Under the pieces are notes generated by a model. That model did not search any database and was not told where the DNA came from. It saw only the letters and a program-made list of their open reading frames with translations. This document shows positions 26,218-34,811 of a stretch of 64,000 nucleotides of DNA, one piece after another. Source of the stretch: Streptococcus halichoeri (GTDB taxonomy: Bacteria > Bacillota > Bacilli > Lactobacillales > Streptococcaceae); the NCBI RefSeq assembly GCF_009870755.1, contig NZ_WLZU01000003.1:34647-98646 (forward strand). The letters run 5' to 3'. The position numbers and the translations under genes are program-made. Every line of letters starts with the position of its first letter. Position 1 is the first letter of the stretch.

Positions 26218-28489
26218 GGCTTATTGTATCAAACCCGTTCATTTGGCGTTTTTAGTTTTGTTACTTTATTTTACCTTCCACACTTTCTTTCAAGCCTTTG
26301 AAGGGTATTGGTTGATTATTTGGGGCCTTGTTTTTCTTCAATTAGCGCGCCAATATTGCTGGCAAAAACTTCTTTTTACTGGAGGCTGTTTGCTTATTTT
26401 TAGTTGCTGGTTCTTTTGGCAGTTTAGTAAAGTTCAGGTAGAGCCATCAGCAAGAAATGTTGATTTAGCCCAGGTAACTCTGAATCCTGATTCCATTACC
26501 ATTGATGGTGACTTAATGACAGGAGTGGTTCATAGTAAAGGTCAGGCCTATCGGTTGTCCTATCGCCTCCAAAGTCAAAAAGAACAACGGTTTTATCAGA
26601 AGTTGACCTCAATCGTTCAGTTACAGGGTGATTTCATTGTGGAGCAGCCAAGTGGGCGGCGAAATCCCAAAGGTTTTGATTACCAAGCTTACTTGCGCCA
26701 TCAGCAATTAAAGGGCCTGCTTGCACCCAAACATCTCAGAGTGACAGCGATGTGCCAGCCACAGCGATTGACCGAGTACCTTGCAGTTTGGCGCCGAAAA
26801 GCAATCGTTTATGCTCAGACGTCATTTCCAAAACCATTATCACATTACATGACAGGACTCTTATTTGGGTATTTGGATAAGGATTTTTCAGAAATGGCTG
26901 ATCTCTATAGCCAATTGGGGATTATCCATTTGTTTGCCCTATCTGGTATGCAAGTTGGTTTTTTCATGCGGGCATTTCGTAAAGTCATGCTTGGTTTACA
27001 GCTACCCTTAGAAATTATTCCTTATTGTGAACTGATTTTTTCTGTGATGTATGCTGGAATGACAGGTTATAGTATTTCGGTCTTACGAAGTCTGATCCAA
27101 AACAGTCTATCACAATTTCGCGTGCGAGGACTAGATAATCTAGCGCTTACCTTTTTGATAATGTTTTTCTTGCAACCCTTTTTTCTAGCGACCATTGGTG
27201 GCCAACTCAGTTTTGGCTATACCTTTATGCTGATAGTAATGACCTTTGATGAGCTGAGCGGTAAAAAGCGAGCGGTGTTTCAATGTTTAGCAGTGTCTTT
27301 AGCTGTTATTCCAATCATCTTATTTCATTTTTCAACATTTAACCCGCTTGCCATTCCACTAACTTTCATTTTTGGCCTCTTTTTTGATCTATTCTTGCTC
27401 CCTTATTTGTGCTTGGCTTTTTGCTGCACACAAGTATTGGCGAAGCTTCTAAATCCTATCAATCATACTATAAATGCAGTGCTTCATCAGCTAGAAAGAG
27501 GAATTCATTTATTAGCTGAGTGTCTTTTTACCCAAATGACTTTTGGTAGTCCCTGTGTTTGGCTCTTGGTCCTGTTGCTTTTAATGATAGCGGTGGCTTA
27601 TGATTTTCGAAAGAAGACATCACGACTAGTTGCTAGTCTTACTATAGTATTTGCTCTTTTTTGGGGAATGGGCCAAGCCGTCTATAATGAAATCACTATT
27701 GTCGATGTGGGTCAGGGTGATAGCATTTTGTTAAGAGATATGTACCAAAAGACAATTTTAATTGATGTTGGCGGTTATCCTAGCCCACCTAAGGAAGCCG
27801 CATGGCGTAAGCGACATACAAAAGCTAATGCTGAGCGAACCTTGATTCCCTACCTAAAGAGTAAGGGTATTCGTACCATTGATCAGCTCATTATTACACA
27901 TGCTGACTTTGATCATCGTGGTGATTTGCCTTGGGTACATCAACATTTTAAGATCAAGGAAGTCTTGGTTAGCCCAGGCAGCCTTAGCAATAGACAGTTT
28001 GCTCAACAATTGCGGAAATTCAAACTCAAGGTCAAAATTTTAAAAGTTGGTGACAAAATCCCGATAATGGGTTCTCATCTGGTAACCCTTTATCCCTTTC
28101 AAGCTGGTGATGGAAAAAATAATGACTCCTTGGTCTTATATGGACACTTACTGAATCAACGTTTTTTGTTTACAGGAGATATTGAAGAAGAGGCCGAGGC
28201 TGCCTTACAAGAACATTACCCTTCTTTAAAGGTAGACATCTTAAAAGCGCCTCATCATGGTTCCAAGGGTTCATCAACAGAAGATTTTCTCAAGCAAATC
28301 CAGGCAAAAACAGTCTTGATTTCAGCTGGCCAAAACAATCATTTTAAGCACCCGCATCCTCAAACGCTAGAGCGTTACAAAAAGCAAAAGATGACTGTTT
28401 ATCGTACCGACAAAGATGGGGCGATTCTTTTGAAAGGCTGGCGCAACTGGCATATTAGTACCACTCGAAAAATGCATAAAGATGACTAG
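26198..28489 (+). CDS. comEC: Competence DNA channel ComEC/Rec2
   Basis: The transmembrane channel that takes single-stranded DNA into the cell during transformation. The 763-residue protein has N-terminal helices with an OB-like region (about residues 80-190), the competence domain with many helices (about 215-500) and a C-terminal metallo-beta-lactamase domain (TIVDVGQGDS, HADFDHRGD, LKAPHHGSKGS) thought to degrade the non-transforming strand. All the metal-binding signatures are intact and no frameshift is seen, so the transformation machinery appears functional here. It is translationally coupled to comEA. Confidence 0.95.
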   Translation: MRLRLIKAYCIKPVHLAFLVLLLYFTFHTFFQAFEGYWLIIWGLVFLQLARQYCWQKLLFTGGCLLIFSCWFFWQFSKVQVEPSARNVDLAQVTLNPDSITIDGDLMTGVVHSKGQAYRLSYRLQSQKEQRFYQKLTSIVQLQGDFIVEQPSGRRNPKGFDYQAYLRHQQLKGLLAPKHLRVTAMCQPQRLTEYLAVWRRKAIVYAQTSFPKPLSHYMTGLLFGYLDKDFSEMADLYSQLGIIHLFALSGMQVGFFMRAFRKVMLGLQLPLEIIPYCELIFSVMYAGMTGYSISVLRSLIQNSLSQFRVRGLDNLALTFLIMFFLQPFFLATIGGQLSFGYTFMLIVMTFDELSGKKRAVFQCLAVSLAVIPIILFHFSTFNPLAIPLTFIFGLFFDLFLLPYLCLAFCCTQVLAKLLNPINHTINAVLHQLERGIHLLAECLFTQMTFGSPCVWLLVLLLLMIAVAYDFRKKTSRLVASLTIVFALFWGMGQAVYNEITIVDVGQGDSILLRDMYQKTILIDVGGYPSPPKEAAWRKRHTKANAERTLIPYLKSKGIRTIDQLIITHADFDHRGDLPWVHQHFKIKEVLVSPGSLSNRQFAQQLRKFKLKVKILKVGDKIPIMGSHLVTLYPFQAGDGKNNDSLVLYGHLLNQRFLFTGDIEEEAEAALQEHYPSLKVDILKAPHHGSKGSSTEDFLKQIQAKTVLISAGQNNHFKHPHPQTLERYKKQKMTVYRTDKDGAILLKGWRNWHISTTRKMHKDD

Positions 28490-28504
28490 TATTTACGAAG
28501 AAGA

Positions 28505-28519
28505 TGGTATAATAAAAAT
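28505..28519 (+). promoter_or_regulatory. Leaderless promoter of holA
   Basis: TGG-TATAAT (box 28508-28513) followed by 6 nt and ATG 28520; predicted +1 is the A of ATG. No Shine-Dalgarno. It lies just after the comEC stop. Confidence 0.6.
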
Positions 28520-29557
28520 ATGATTGCATTGGAAGAATTACAAAAACTGACAGTTGACCAACTCGGTCCTTTGACCCTTGTTACAGGAGATGATGTTGGT
28601 CAATACACTGAGCTTAGAGATACACTTTTAAGCAAAATTGGCTATGATAAGGATGACCTCACTTATTCTTTTTTTGACTTGTCAAACACTAGTTATAAAG
28701 AAGCAGAAATGGATTTGGTTAGTCTTCCCTTTTTTGCTGACTATAAATTTGTGATTTTTGATCAATTGTTAGACATTACAACAGCGAAGAAGGCTTATTT
28801 TAAAGAGCAAGAGCTAAAAGCTTTTGAAGCTTATCTGGAAAAGCCACTTGAGAGTACACGCTTAATCATCCTTGCCCCTGGTAAATTAGATGGGAAGCGT
28901 CGCTTGGTGAAATTACTTAAGCGCGATGCTCGTGTCTTTGAGGCGACTCCGCTTAAGGAGCAAGAGTTTAAACGTTTTTTTCAAGCTTATGGTGATCGTT
29001 TAGGCCTCTCATTTGACAGTGGTGTCTTTGATAGGTTATTAGTAAAATCAAATGGTGATTTTGGTCAAATGGTTAAAAACCTAACCTTCTTAAAAGACTA
29101 TAAACCAGATGATTCTATTACGTTAGATGACATAGAAGAGGCTATCCCCAAAACCCTCCAAGATAATGTGTTTCAATTAATAAAACATTTATTACGAAAA
29201 AACGCTTCTAAGGCTAGCTCTTTGGTGCATGATTTGCGTCTACAAGGTGAAGATGAGATTAAATTGATTGCTATCTTACTGGGGCAATTCCGACTTTATT
29301 TGCAGCTTGCCATTTTACAAGAGAGTGGGAAAAATGAGCAGCAAATGCTGGCCCATCTTTCTACAGTCATGGGCCGTAAGCTTAACCCTTATCAAATCAA
29401 GTATGCTTTAGCCGATACAAGATCTCTTTCTATTGCTTATCTAAAAACCGCGGTAGGGCAGCTCATTGAGACTGATTATCAGATAAAAACAGGAGTCAAT
29501 GATAAAGCATATCTCTTTGATATTTGCTTGCTAAAGCTAATGGCTAGCCCGCTCTGA
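28520..29557 (+). CDS. holA: DNA polymerase III delta subunit
   Basis: Delta is the wrench of the clamp loader and opens the sliding clamp. The 345-residue protein has the AAA+-like fold without a canonical Walker A, the family start LVTGDDVGQY, the DYKFVIFDQ segment, and the helical C-terminal domain with LLGQFRLYLQLAILQ and the conserved MGRKLNPYQIKYAL. Length is typical. The only promoter signal is the TATAAT box 6 nt before ATG, with no ribosome site, which suggests leaderless translation in addition to any readthrough from comEC. Confidence 0.92.
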   Translation: MIALEELQKLTVDQLGPLTLVTGDDVGQYTELRDTLLSKIGYDKDDLTYSFFDLSNTSYKEAEMDLVSLPFFADYKFVIFDQLLDITTAKKAYFKEQELKAFEAYLEKPLESTRLIILAPGKLDGKRRLVKLLKRDARVFEATPLKEQEFKRFFQAYGDRLGLSFDSGVFDRLLVKSNGDFGQMVKNLTFLKDYKPDDSITLDDIEEAIPKTLQDNVFQLIKHLLRKNASKASSLVHDLRLQGEDEIKLIAILLGQFRLYLQLAILQESGKNEQQMLAHLSTVMGRKLNPYQIKYALADTRSLSIAYLKTAVGQLIETDYQIKTGVNDKAYLFDICLLKLMASPL

Positions 29558-29584
29558 TAACCCTTTATGGTCTGGGCAAATTAG

Positions 29585-29613
29585 TTGAAAGCTCTATCAA
29601 ATTGCGTTACTAT
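29585..29613 (+). promoter_or_regulatory. sodA promoter
   Basis: TTGAAA 29585-29590, 17-nt spacer, TACTAT 29608-29613, with the ATG at 29645. Confidence 0.6.
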
Positions 29614-29644
29614 GGTTTTAGACTATAGGAAAGAGGATAAAACA

Positions 29645-30253
29645 ATGGCAATTACCTTACCAGATCTTCCGTATGCGTACGATGCACTTGAACCGCAAAT
29701 TGATCAAGAGACAATGACTCTTCATCATGATAAACACCATGCTACCTATGTCGCTAATACGAATGCGGCTTTAGAAAAGCATCCTGAAATTGGCGAAGAC
29801 TTAGAAACCTTACTGACCAATCCTGACACCATTCCTGCTGATATTCGACAAGCACTAATCAACAATGGTGGAGGCCACCTTAACCATGCTTTGTTCTGGA
29901 CATTATTATCTCCAGAAAAAACTGAAATTACAACAGATGTGGCTAAAGCTATCGATCAGGCCTTTGGTTCTTTTGATGCCTTTAAAGCTGCGTTTACTAA
30001 AGCTGCTACTGGTCGTTTTGGTTCTGGCTGGGCTTGGCTTGTAGTAAATAAAGAAGGTAAGCTAGAAGTGATTTCTACAGCTAACCAAGATACACCGATT
30101 TCCCAAGGCCTAAAACCCATTCTTGCTTTAGATGTCTGGGAACATGCCTATTATTTGACGTATCGCAATGTCCGGCCAAATTATATCAAGGCCTTCTTTG
30201 AAATTATCAACTGGAATACAGTTGCTGAATTGTATCAAGCTGCGCTAGCTTAA
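29645..30253 (+). CDS. sodA: Manganese superoxide dismutase
   Basis: Converts superoxide to peroxide and oxygen; the only SOD of streptococci. The 202-residue protein starts [17 protein letters not shown], the usual start, 6 nt after a GAGG-containing site. Metal ligands are the His in [14 protein letters not shown], the His in [11 protein letters not shown], and Asp and His in [13 protein letters not shown] 20-codon upstream extension (TTG start) overlaps the promoter and is rejected. A strong terminator makes it monocistronic. I see no Per box here, unlike pmtA. Confidence 0.97.
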   Translation: MAITLPDLPYAYDALEPQIDQETMTLHHDKHHATYVANTNAALEKHPEIGEDLETLLTNPDTIPADIRQALINNGGGHLNHALFWTLLSPEKTEITTDVAKAIDQAFGSFDAFKAAFTKAATGRFGSGWAWLVVNKEGKLEVISTANQDTPISQGLKPILALDVWEHAYYLTYRNVRPNYIKAFFEIINWNTVAELYQAALA

Positions 30254-30313
30254 TACCTCTTTAAGCAAATTTTAATACCTACCAAGTTATCTTACGAACT
30301 TACAATGCCTGTA

Positions 30314-30358
30314 GATTGAAGAATGTCCTTTTGGGTCTGTTTCTTCAATCCTTTTTAT
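30314..30358 (+). terminator. sodA terminator
   Basis: GATTGAAGAA (30314-30323) and TTCTTCAATC (30341-30350) form a perfect 10-bp stem, then CTTTTT. From 30359 to 30510 I see no gene. Confidence 0.88.
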
Positions 30359-30513
30359 TTGCTACAATAATAGGCTTAATTATCTCTGGCGAACATTTCG
30401 GTTAGTTTGCTTCAAAGACTTAGTTGATAAACACTGGCGTTCAAGTTGGCCGTGTATCTGAGTGGAAAATCTTGCCCAAGGGCCAGTTTAGTCAGATTAT
30501 GATAGCTTATTTT

Positions 30514-30553
30514 ATTACAAACTGTTGACAAAAAATATATTTTTGGTTACATT
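30514..30553 (+). promoter_or_regulatory. Serine hydrolase promoter with degenerate WalR-type box
   Basis: TTGACA 30525-30530, 17-nt spacer, TACATT 30548-30553. The minus strand of 30514-30530 reads TGTCAA-N5-TGTAAT, one mismatch from the WalR/VicR box, overlapping the -35. Confidence 0.4.
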
Positions 30554-30646
30554 AGTAATAATTATGAAATATTTTTGTAAAATAAAGAAATCCTGATCGT
30601 TATTTCTTGGATTTTTTATTATTAACCAGGCAAAGGAGTTCAAGTT

Positions 30647-31711
30647 TTGGATAAGAAAAACCGCTCTGTCTTGAGGGAACAATCTACTCTGCTTATTCTG
30701 ACCTGTGTCACCTTATTCCTTGCAGGAATTATCCTATCCACGTTACTGATTGCTAATGCGAAAAGTGAAGATAGGCCATCAAAAGCAGTGGTTAAGCACG
30801 AACAAGCTAAAAAACCTTTTAAGCCTAAGTCAGTTGAAAAATCTCAGGCAGCTAAACAAGCTGTGATGGCACATGATTTAGAGCGAATGAATGCTCTCAA
30901 TCTTTATTATGACTATCCCAATCTCTCCTTAGCTGCTACGGTTAAGGCTTATTTACAAGAATATGGTATTGATCCCTCACAGGTAGCCTTTTCTTACAAG
31001 GATGTGCGCACAGGTAAAACAGATGGAATGAATGAAGTGGTGCCAATGACTGCAGGGAGTACTTACAAACTTCCTTTAAATATGCTTGTGCTTGATGAGG
31101 TCGCAAAGGGTAAACTCTCGCTGACAGAACGCTTTGATATTACCCATACCACCTATGAGTATCAAGGAGAGCATGCTGCCTATGTTAGCCAATTTAAGGG
31201 CGCGATGACCATTCCTCAGATGCAGGAATATTCGCTGGTTTACTCTGAAAACACACCAGCCTATGCTCTAGCTGAGCGATTTGGCGGACTTGATCAGGCA
31301 TTTAAAGCCTTCGATCGTTACGGAAAATCACGTTCAAAAGAACTTCCAACGATCGCTCGAGCGGGCAATAAGACGACAGCAAGTTATTACCTGCAAGTTC
31401 TAGATTACTTATGGAAACACCAGGACAGCTATAAGCCGATTCTTGATTGCATCGGCCGTTCCTTTCCTGGGCAATATTACAAAACCTATCTCCCTGATCT
31501 AATCATCTATCAAAAGCCAGGCTATGTTCATGAAGCGCTCAATGTTGCTGCTATTGTTATGGAAAAGTCACCCTACCTCGTTGCAATCTATACGCGTCAG
31601 CTAGGAGGAACAACTCCAGAAAGTCAGGAGATTAGCCCTTTAGGCTATAATCAATTAGCTGCGCTGACCTATGTGATAAATGAATGGCACCGGGTTAACC
31701 AAAATCCCTAA
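30647..31711 (+). CDS. Membrane-anchored serine hydrolase, class A beta-lactamase-like
   Basis: A 354-residue protein with one N-terminal transmembrane helix (about residues 17-37), a basic Lys-rich linker and an extracellular domain of the class A beta-lactamase/PBP-like fold. The SxxK nucleophile is in AGSTYKLPLN, a YSEN motif takes the place of SDN, and KPG in IYQKPGYVHEALN takes the place of KTG. Homologues are common in streptococci, which lack true beta-lactamase resistance, so a cell-wall role is more likely than drug hydrolysis. It starts with TTG 30647, 8 nt after AAAGGAG. Confidence 0.82.
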   Translation: MDKKNRSVLREQSTLLILTCVTLFLAGIILSTLLIANAKSEDRPSKAVVKHEQAKKPFKPKSVEKSQAAKQAVMAHDLERMNALNLYYDYPNLSLAATVKAYLQEYGIDPSQVAFSYKDVRTGKTDGMNEVVPMTAGSTYKLPLNMLVLDEVAKGKLSLTERFDITHTTYEYQGEHAAYVSQFKGAMTIPQMQEYSLVYSENTPAYALAERFGGLDQAFKAFDRYGKSRSKELPTIARAGNKTTASYYLQVLDYLWKHQDSYKPILDCIGRSFPGQYYKTYLPDLIIYQKPGYVHEALNVAAIVMEKSPYLVAIYTRQLGGTTPESQEISPLGYNQLAALTYVINEWHRVNQNP

Positions 31712-31746
31712 AGCTTGGGCCAAAGTTTTCTTTGGTATAAAAAATA

Positions 31747-31790
31747 GCAGGACATTAAACTCTCTTAGAATTTAATGTCCTGCCATTTTA
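31747..31790. terminator. Bidirectional terminator between serine hydrolase gene and queA
   Basis: GCAGGACATTAAA (31747-31759) and TTTAATGTCCTGC (31771-31783): a perfect 13-bp stem with A/T flanks, placed between convergent genes. Confidence 0.9.
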
Positions 31791-31870
31791 GTCATTTTAG
31801 TGTATTACAAGGCCCAAGGTCTCGTTAGGACTAAGTCTTAAAAATAAGCCTTTTTCAATCTTTAGTGCCT

Positions 31871-32899
31871 TTACATCACAAACATGGCATCGCCAAAGCT
31901 AAAGAAACGGTATTTTTCGTGAATGGCATGCTGATAGGCTTCTAAAACAAAGTCTCGCCCAGCAAAGGCTGCCACTAACATGACAAGTGTTGATTTGGGA
32001 AGGTGAAAGTTGGTTGAAAAGGCATCAACAACTGTAAACTGGTAACCAGGTTTGATAAAAATAGTTGTCCAGCCAGAATCTGCTTGGATTTCTCCTTTGA
32101 ACTTAGAACCAATTGTTTCGAGGGTGCGAATGGATGTCGTTCCTACGGCTACAACGCGGCCGCCTTTGGCTTTGACTGCACGCAGTGTTTGCGCAGCTTC
32201 TTCACTTAGGGAATAAAACTCCGAGTGCATCTCATGTTCTTCAATATTATCCACTGAGACTGGTCGAAATGTGCCTAAACCAACGTGTAACGTGAGATAG
32301 ACCAGGTGCACTCCCTTTGCTTGAATGCGTTCCAATAGCTCTTGTGTAAAATGGAGCCCAGCAGTCGGAGCAGCAGCTGAGCCATTTTCTTTGGCATAGA
32401 CTGTCTGGTAGCGTTCTGCGTCGTCTAATTTTTCGTGGATATAAGGGGGAAGAGGCATTTCTCCTAAACTTTCCAAGACTTCTAAGAAAATCCCAGTATA
32501 AGAAAAGGCAACGATGCGGCCACCATGTTCAAGCTCTTCTAATACCGTAGCTGTTAGGCGTCCGTCTCCAAAAGAGATTTTTGTGCCGACTTTTAAGCGT
32601 TTAGCTGGTTTGGCCAAAACTTCCCATTGGTCCTCTCTGATGTTGTTTAAAAGGAGCAGTTCCACGTGGCCAAGTGTGTCTGTTTTTTGGCCGTGGAGGC
32701 GGGCTGGTAGGACACGAGTGTTATTCATAACCAAAGCATCACCTGGGTTCAATTGATCAATGATATGGTCAAAATGGCTATCAACCATTGTTTTTTGCTG
32801 GTGATCAATGATTAGTAATTTTGAGCTATCACGTTTCTCAAGCGGGGTTTGGGCAATCAGCTCCTCAGGCAGATCAAAATCAAAATCATTGGTATTCAT
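31871..32899 (-). CDS. queA: S-adenosylmethionine:tRNA ribosyltransferase-isomerase
   Basis: QueA transfers the ribosyl part of SAM to preQ1-modified tRNA, giving epoxyqueuosine at the wobble position. The 342-residue protein begins [20 protein letters not shown] and has the family signatures [23 protein letters not shown] and [10 protein letters not shown]. Length is standard. AAAGGAG precedes ATG on the minus strand. An extended -10 (TGATATAAT) at about 32945-32953 is the probable promoter. It is transcribed alone, convergent with the serine hydrolase gene. Confidence 0.96.
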   Translation of the reverse strand: MNTNDFDFDLPEELIAQTPLEKRDSSKLLIIDHQQKTMVDSHFDHIIDQLNPGDALVMNNTRVLPARLHGQKTDTLGHVELLLLNNIREDQWEVLAKPAKRLKVGTKISFGDGRLTATVLEELEHGGRIVAFSYTGIFLEVLESLGEMPLPPYIHEKLDDAERYQTVYAKENGSAAAPTAGLHFTQELLERIQAKGVHLVYLTLHVGLGTFRPVSVDNIEEHEMHSEFYSLSEEAAQTLRAVKAKGGRVVAVGTTSIRTLETIGSKFKGEIQADSGWTTIFIKPGYQFTVVDAFSTNFHLPKSTLVMLVAAFAGRDFVLEAYQHAIHEKYRFFSFGDAMFVM

Positions 32900-32954
32900 A
32901 GCTACTCCTTTGTTACTATTGTTACTTTTCTTTTAGCTGTACTATTATATCACG

Positions 32955-33188
32955 ACTAGGCAGGAACGTCATCTGATTGACCAGTTACTTTTCTTTGATG
33001 ACCAAATGAAAAGCCAGGTCTATTGTCTCCGCTAACCATGAACAGCAAAATAATCAGTGTGGAGGAAAAGGTTTAGAGAGTTGGCTGTTTTTCGTTTAAA
33101 GCAGGCTATGTTTAAGGTGTAGGGAGGAGATTTGTTTGTTTTCTACCAACCTTATTGACAAATTGTTGGAGAATTAAAAATAGTTTCC
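32955..33188. other. Intergenic DNA between divergent queA and nagB
   Basis: Apart from the queA promoter to the left and the nagB promoter to the right, this stretch shows no gene or RNA that I can support. Confidence 0.5.
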
Positions 33189-33229
33189 TTGACAAAAATT
33201 GGTATATACCATATAATAGGTATATACCA
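33189..33229 (+). promoter_or_regulatory. nagB promoter with two NagR-type operators
   Basis: TTGACA 33189-33194, 17-nt spacer, TATAAT 33212-33217. TGGTATATACCA (33200-33211) fills the spacer and AGGTATATACCA (33218-33229) follows the -10. Both fit the GntR-family NagR/DasR-type operator, relieved by amino-sugar phosphates. AAAGGAG of nagB follows. Confidence 0.85.
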
Positions 33230-33246
33230 GTAAAGGAGCTTAGCAG

Positions 33247-33951
33247 ATGAAACTAATTCGTGTTGAAAACCCAGCAGAAGGTGGCAAAATTGCCTTTACT
33301 CTCCTTAAGGAGCAAATGAAAGCAGGTGCTAAGACTTTAGGCTTAGCAACAGGCAGTACGCCAGAAACGTTCTATCAAGAAATCGTAAAGAGTTCACTTG
33401 ATTTATCAGATATGACCAGCATTAATTTGGATGAATATGTAGGCCTAGCTGCTAGCAATCAGCAAAGTTACCATTACTTCATGCATAAGCACTTATTTGA
33501 TGCTAAACCCTTTAAGGAAAACTTCCTACCAAATGGTTTAGCAAAAGACTTGGCAGCTGAAGTCAAAGCTTATGACCAGCTGATTGCTAAACACCCAATT
33601 GACTTTCAAATCTTAGGCATTGGGCGTAATGGGCATATTGGTTTTAATGAACCAGGCACATCGTTTGAAGTCACCACACATGTGGTTGATTTAGAACCAG
33701 ACACCATTGAAGCGAACAGTCGCTTCTTTGCAAGCAAAGACGAGGTGCCTAAGCAGGCCATTTCTATGGGGATTGCTTCGATTATGCAATCAAAAATGAT
33801 TGTCTTATTGGCCTTTGGCAAGGAAAAAGCAGAAGCAGTGAAGGCCATGGTTGAAGGACCAGTTACCCAAGACTTGCCAGCTAGTATTCTTCAAAAGCAT
33901 CCCAATGTTGTTGTGATTGTTGATCAAGCAGCAGCTGAACTGTTAGACTAA
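33247..33951 (+). CDS. nagB: Glucosamine-6-phosphate deaminase
   Basis: Converts glucosamine-6-phosphate to fructose-6-phosphate and ammonia, joining amino-sugar use to glycolysis. The 234-residue protein, standard for the short Gram-positive form, has [12 protein letters not shown] near the N terminus, the catalytic region NLDEYVGL and the [14 protein letters not shown] signature. Two NagR-like operators bracket the -10, so expression should rise on GlcNAc or glucosamine. A terminator follows. Confidence 0.97.
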   Translation: MKLIRVENPAEGGKIAFTLLKEQMKAGAKTLGLATGSTPETFYQEIVKSSLDLSDMTSINLDEYVGLAASNQQSYHYFMHKHLFDAKPFKENFLPNGLAKDLAAEVKAYDQLIAKHPIDFQILGIGRNGHIGFNEPGTSFEVTTHVVDLEPDTIEANSRFFASKDEVPKQAISMGIASIMQSKMIVLLAFGKEKAEAVKAMVEGPVTQDLPASILQKHPNVVVIVDQAAAELLD

Positions 33952-33961
33952 GAGCAACGTT

Positions 33962-33988
33962 AGAGCCAATCGCAAGGCTCTTTTTTTC
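33962..33988 (+). terminator. nagB terminator
   Basis: GAGCC and GGCTC arms with loop AATCGCAA, then TTTTTTT. It directly precedes the leaderless promoter of the next gene. Confidence 0.85.
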
Positions 33989-34001
33989 TTGTGCCAAAGT
34001 A

Positions 34002-34017
34002 TGCTAAACTAGTTACT
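34002..34017 (+). promoter_or_regulatory. Leaderless promoter of the pseudouridine synthase gene
   Basis: TGC-TAAACT (box 34005-34010) followed by 7 nt and ATG 34018; predicted +1 is 34017. No Shine-Dalgarno is present. Confidence 0.6.
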
Positions 34018-34734
34018 ATGCGATTAGATAAACTATTAGAATTAGCAAAAATTGGCTCGCGCAAGCAGGTCAAGCAACTTCTGGCCCGCAAGCAAGTGCT
34101 TATTGATGGGCTACCAGCTTGGTCTGCGGCGCAAAATTGTGATCCAGGTTTACAAGTCATCACGGTTAAAGGGCAGGTTATTAGGGATTTTGCAGCCCAG
34201 TATTTTCTCTTGCATAAGCCTGCGGGCGTTGTGTCTGCTTGTTGGGATACTACCTATCAGACGGTCCTTGATCGGGTTGATCCTAAGCATGTTTATGATA
34301 ACCTTTATCCGATTGGTCGATTGGATCGCGATACAGAAGGCCTAATATTAATCACAAATAATGGTCCGCTAGGATTTCGGATGTTGCATCCGAAATACCA
34401 TGTGTCTAAGACCTATTTTGTCGAAGTGAATGGCTATTTAGGCCAAGATGCTTGTCAATTCTTCAGCCAGGGTGTGGTCTTTGCTGATGGGACCAAGTGT
34501 AAAGCTGCGCTTTTGGAAGTTATGGCTAGTGGAGCGACCCTTTCTCAGGCCCAGGTAACTATCTCAGAAGGTAAATTTCACCAAGTTAAGAAAATGTTTT
34601 TGGCTTATGGGGTTAAGGTTGTCTATTTGCGCAGAACGGCTTTTGCTGGTTTTACTTTGGGCCAACTGCCTGTGGGTGCTTTTCGGACTTTAACTGCGGA
34701 AGAACTGCGGCACTTAAAAACGTTCTTAGACTAG
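34018..34734 (+). CDS. 16S rRNA pseudouridine synthase, RsuA/RluE family
   Basis: Isomerises a specific uridine in rRNA. The 238-residue protein has an N-terminal S4 RNA-binding domain (MRLDKLLELAKIGSRKQVKQLLA) and the RsuA-family catalytic motif GRLDRDTEGLILITNNG with the nucleophilic Asp. Later, SEGKFHQVKKMF is typical of small-subunit RsuA enzymes. The start is ATG 34018; the frame's nine upstream codons run through the -10 region. The target base cannot be fixed from sequence, U516 being the RsuA precedent. A leaderless promoter is likely. Confidence 0.9.
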   Translation: MRLDKLLELAKIGSRKQVKQLLARKQVLIDGLPAWSAAQNCDPGLQVITVKGQVIRDFAAQYFLLHKPAGVVSACWDTTYQTVLDRVDPKHVYDNLYPIGRLDRDTEGLILITNNGPLGFRMLHPKYHVSKTYFVEVNGYLGQDACQFFSQGVVFADGTKCKAALLEVMASGATLSQAQVTISEGKFHQVKKMFLAYGVKVVYLRRTAFAGFTLGQLPVGAFRTLTAEELRHLKTFLD

Positions 34735-34742
34735 TGTGTTCA

Positions 34743-34781
34743 TTCACAATACTTGCAGAATTGTGAAACACTCTATATACT
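34743..34781 (+). promoter_or_regulatory. MFS transporter promoter with palindromic operator
   Basis: TTGCAG 34753-34758, 17-nt spacer, TATACT 34776-34781. The inverted repeat TTCACAAT (34743-34750)-N9-ATTGTGAA (34760-34767) encloses the -35, as a repressor site would. The regulator is unknown. Confidence 0.55.
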
Positions 34782-34811
34782 AGTGACGTATTATTAAAAA
34801 GGAGTTTTTCA

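Noticed and set aside
34743..34767. CcpA cre site or AdcR box at the MFS promoter
   Set aside because: The palindrome TTCACAAT-N9-ATTGTGAA fits neither the cre consensus nor the AdcR TTAACNRGTTAA pattern.
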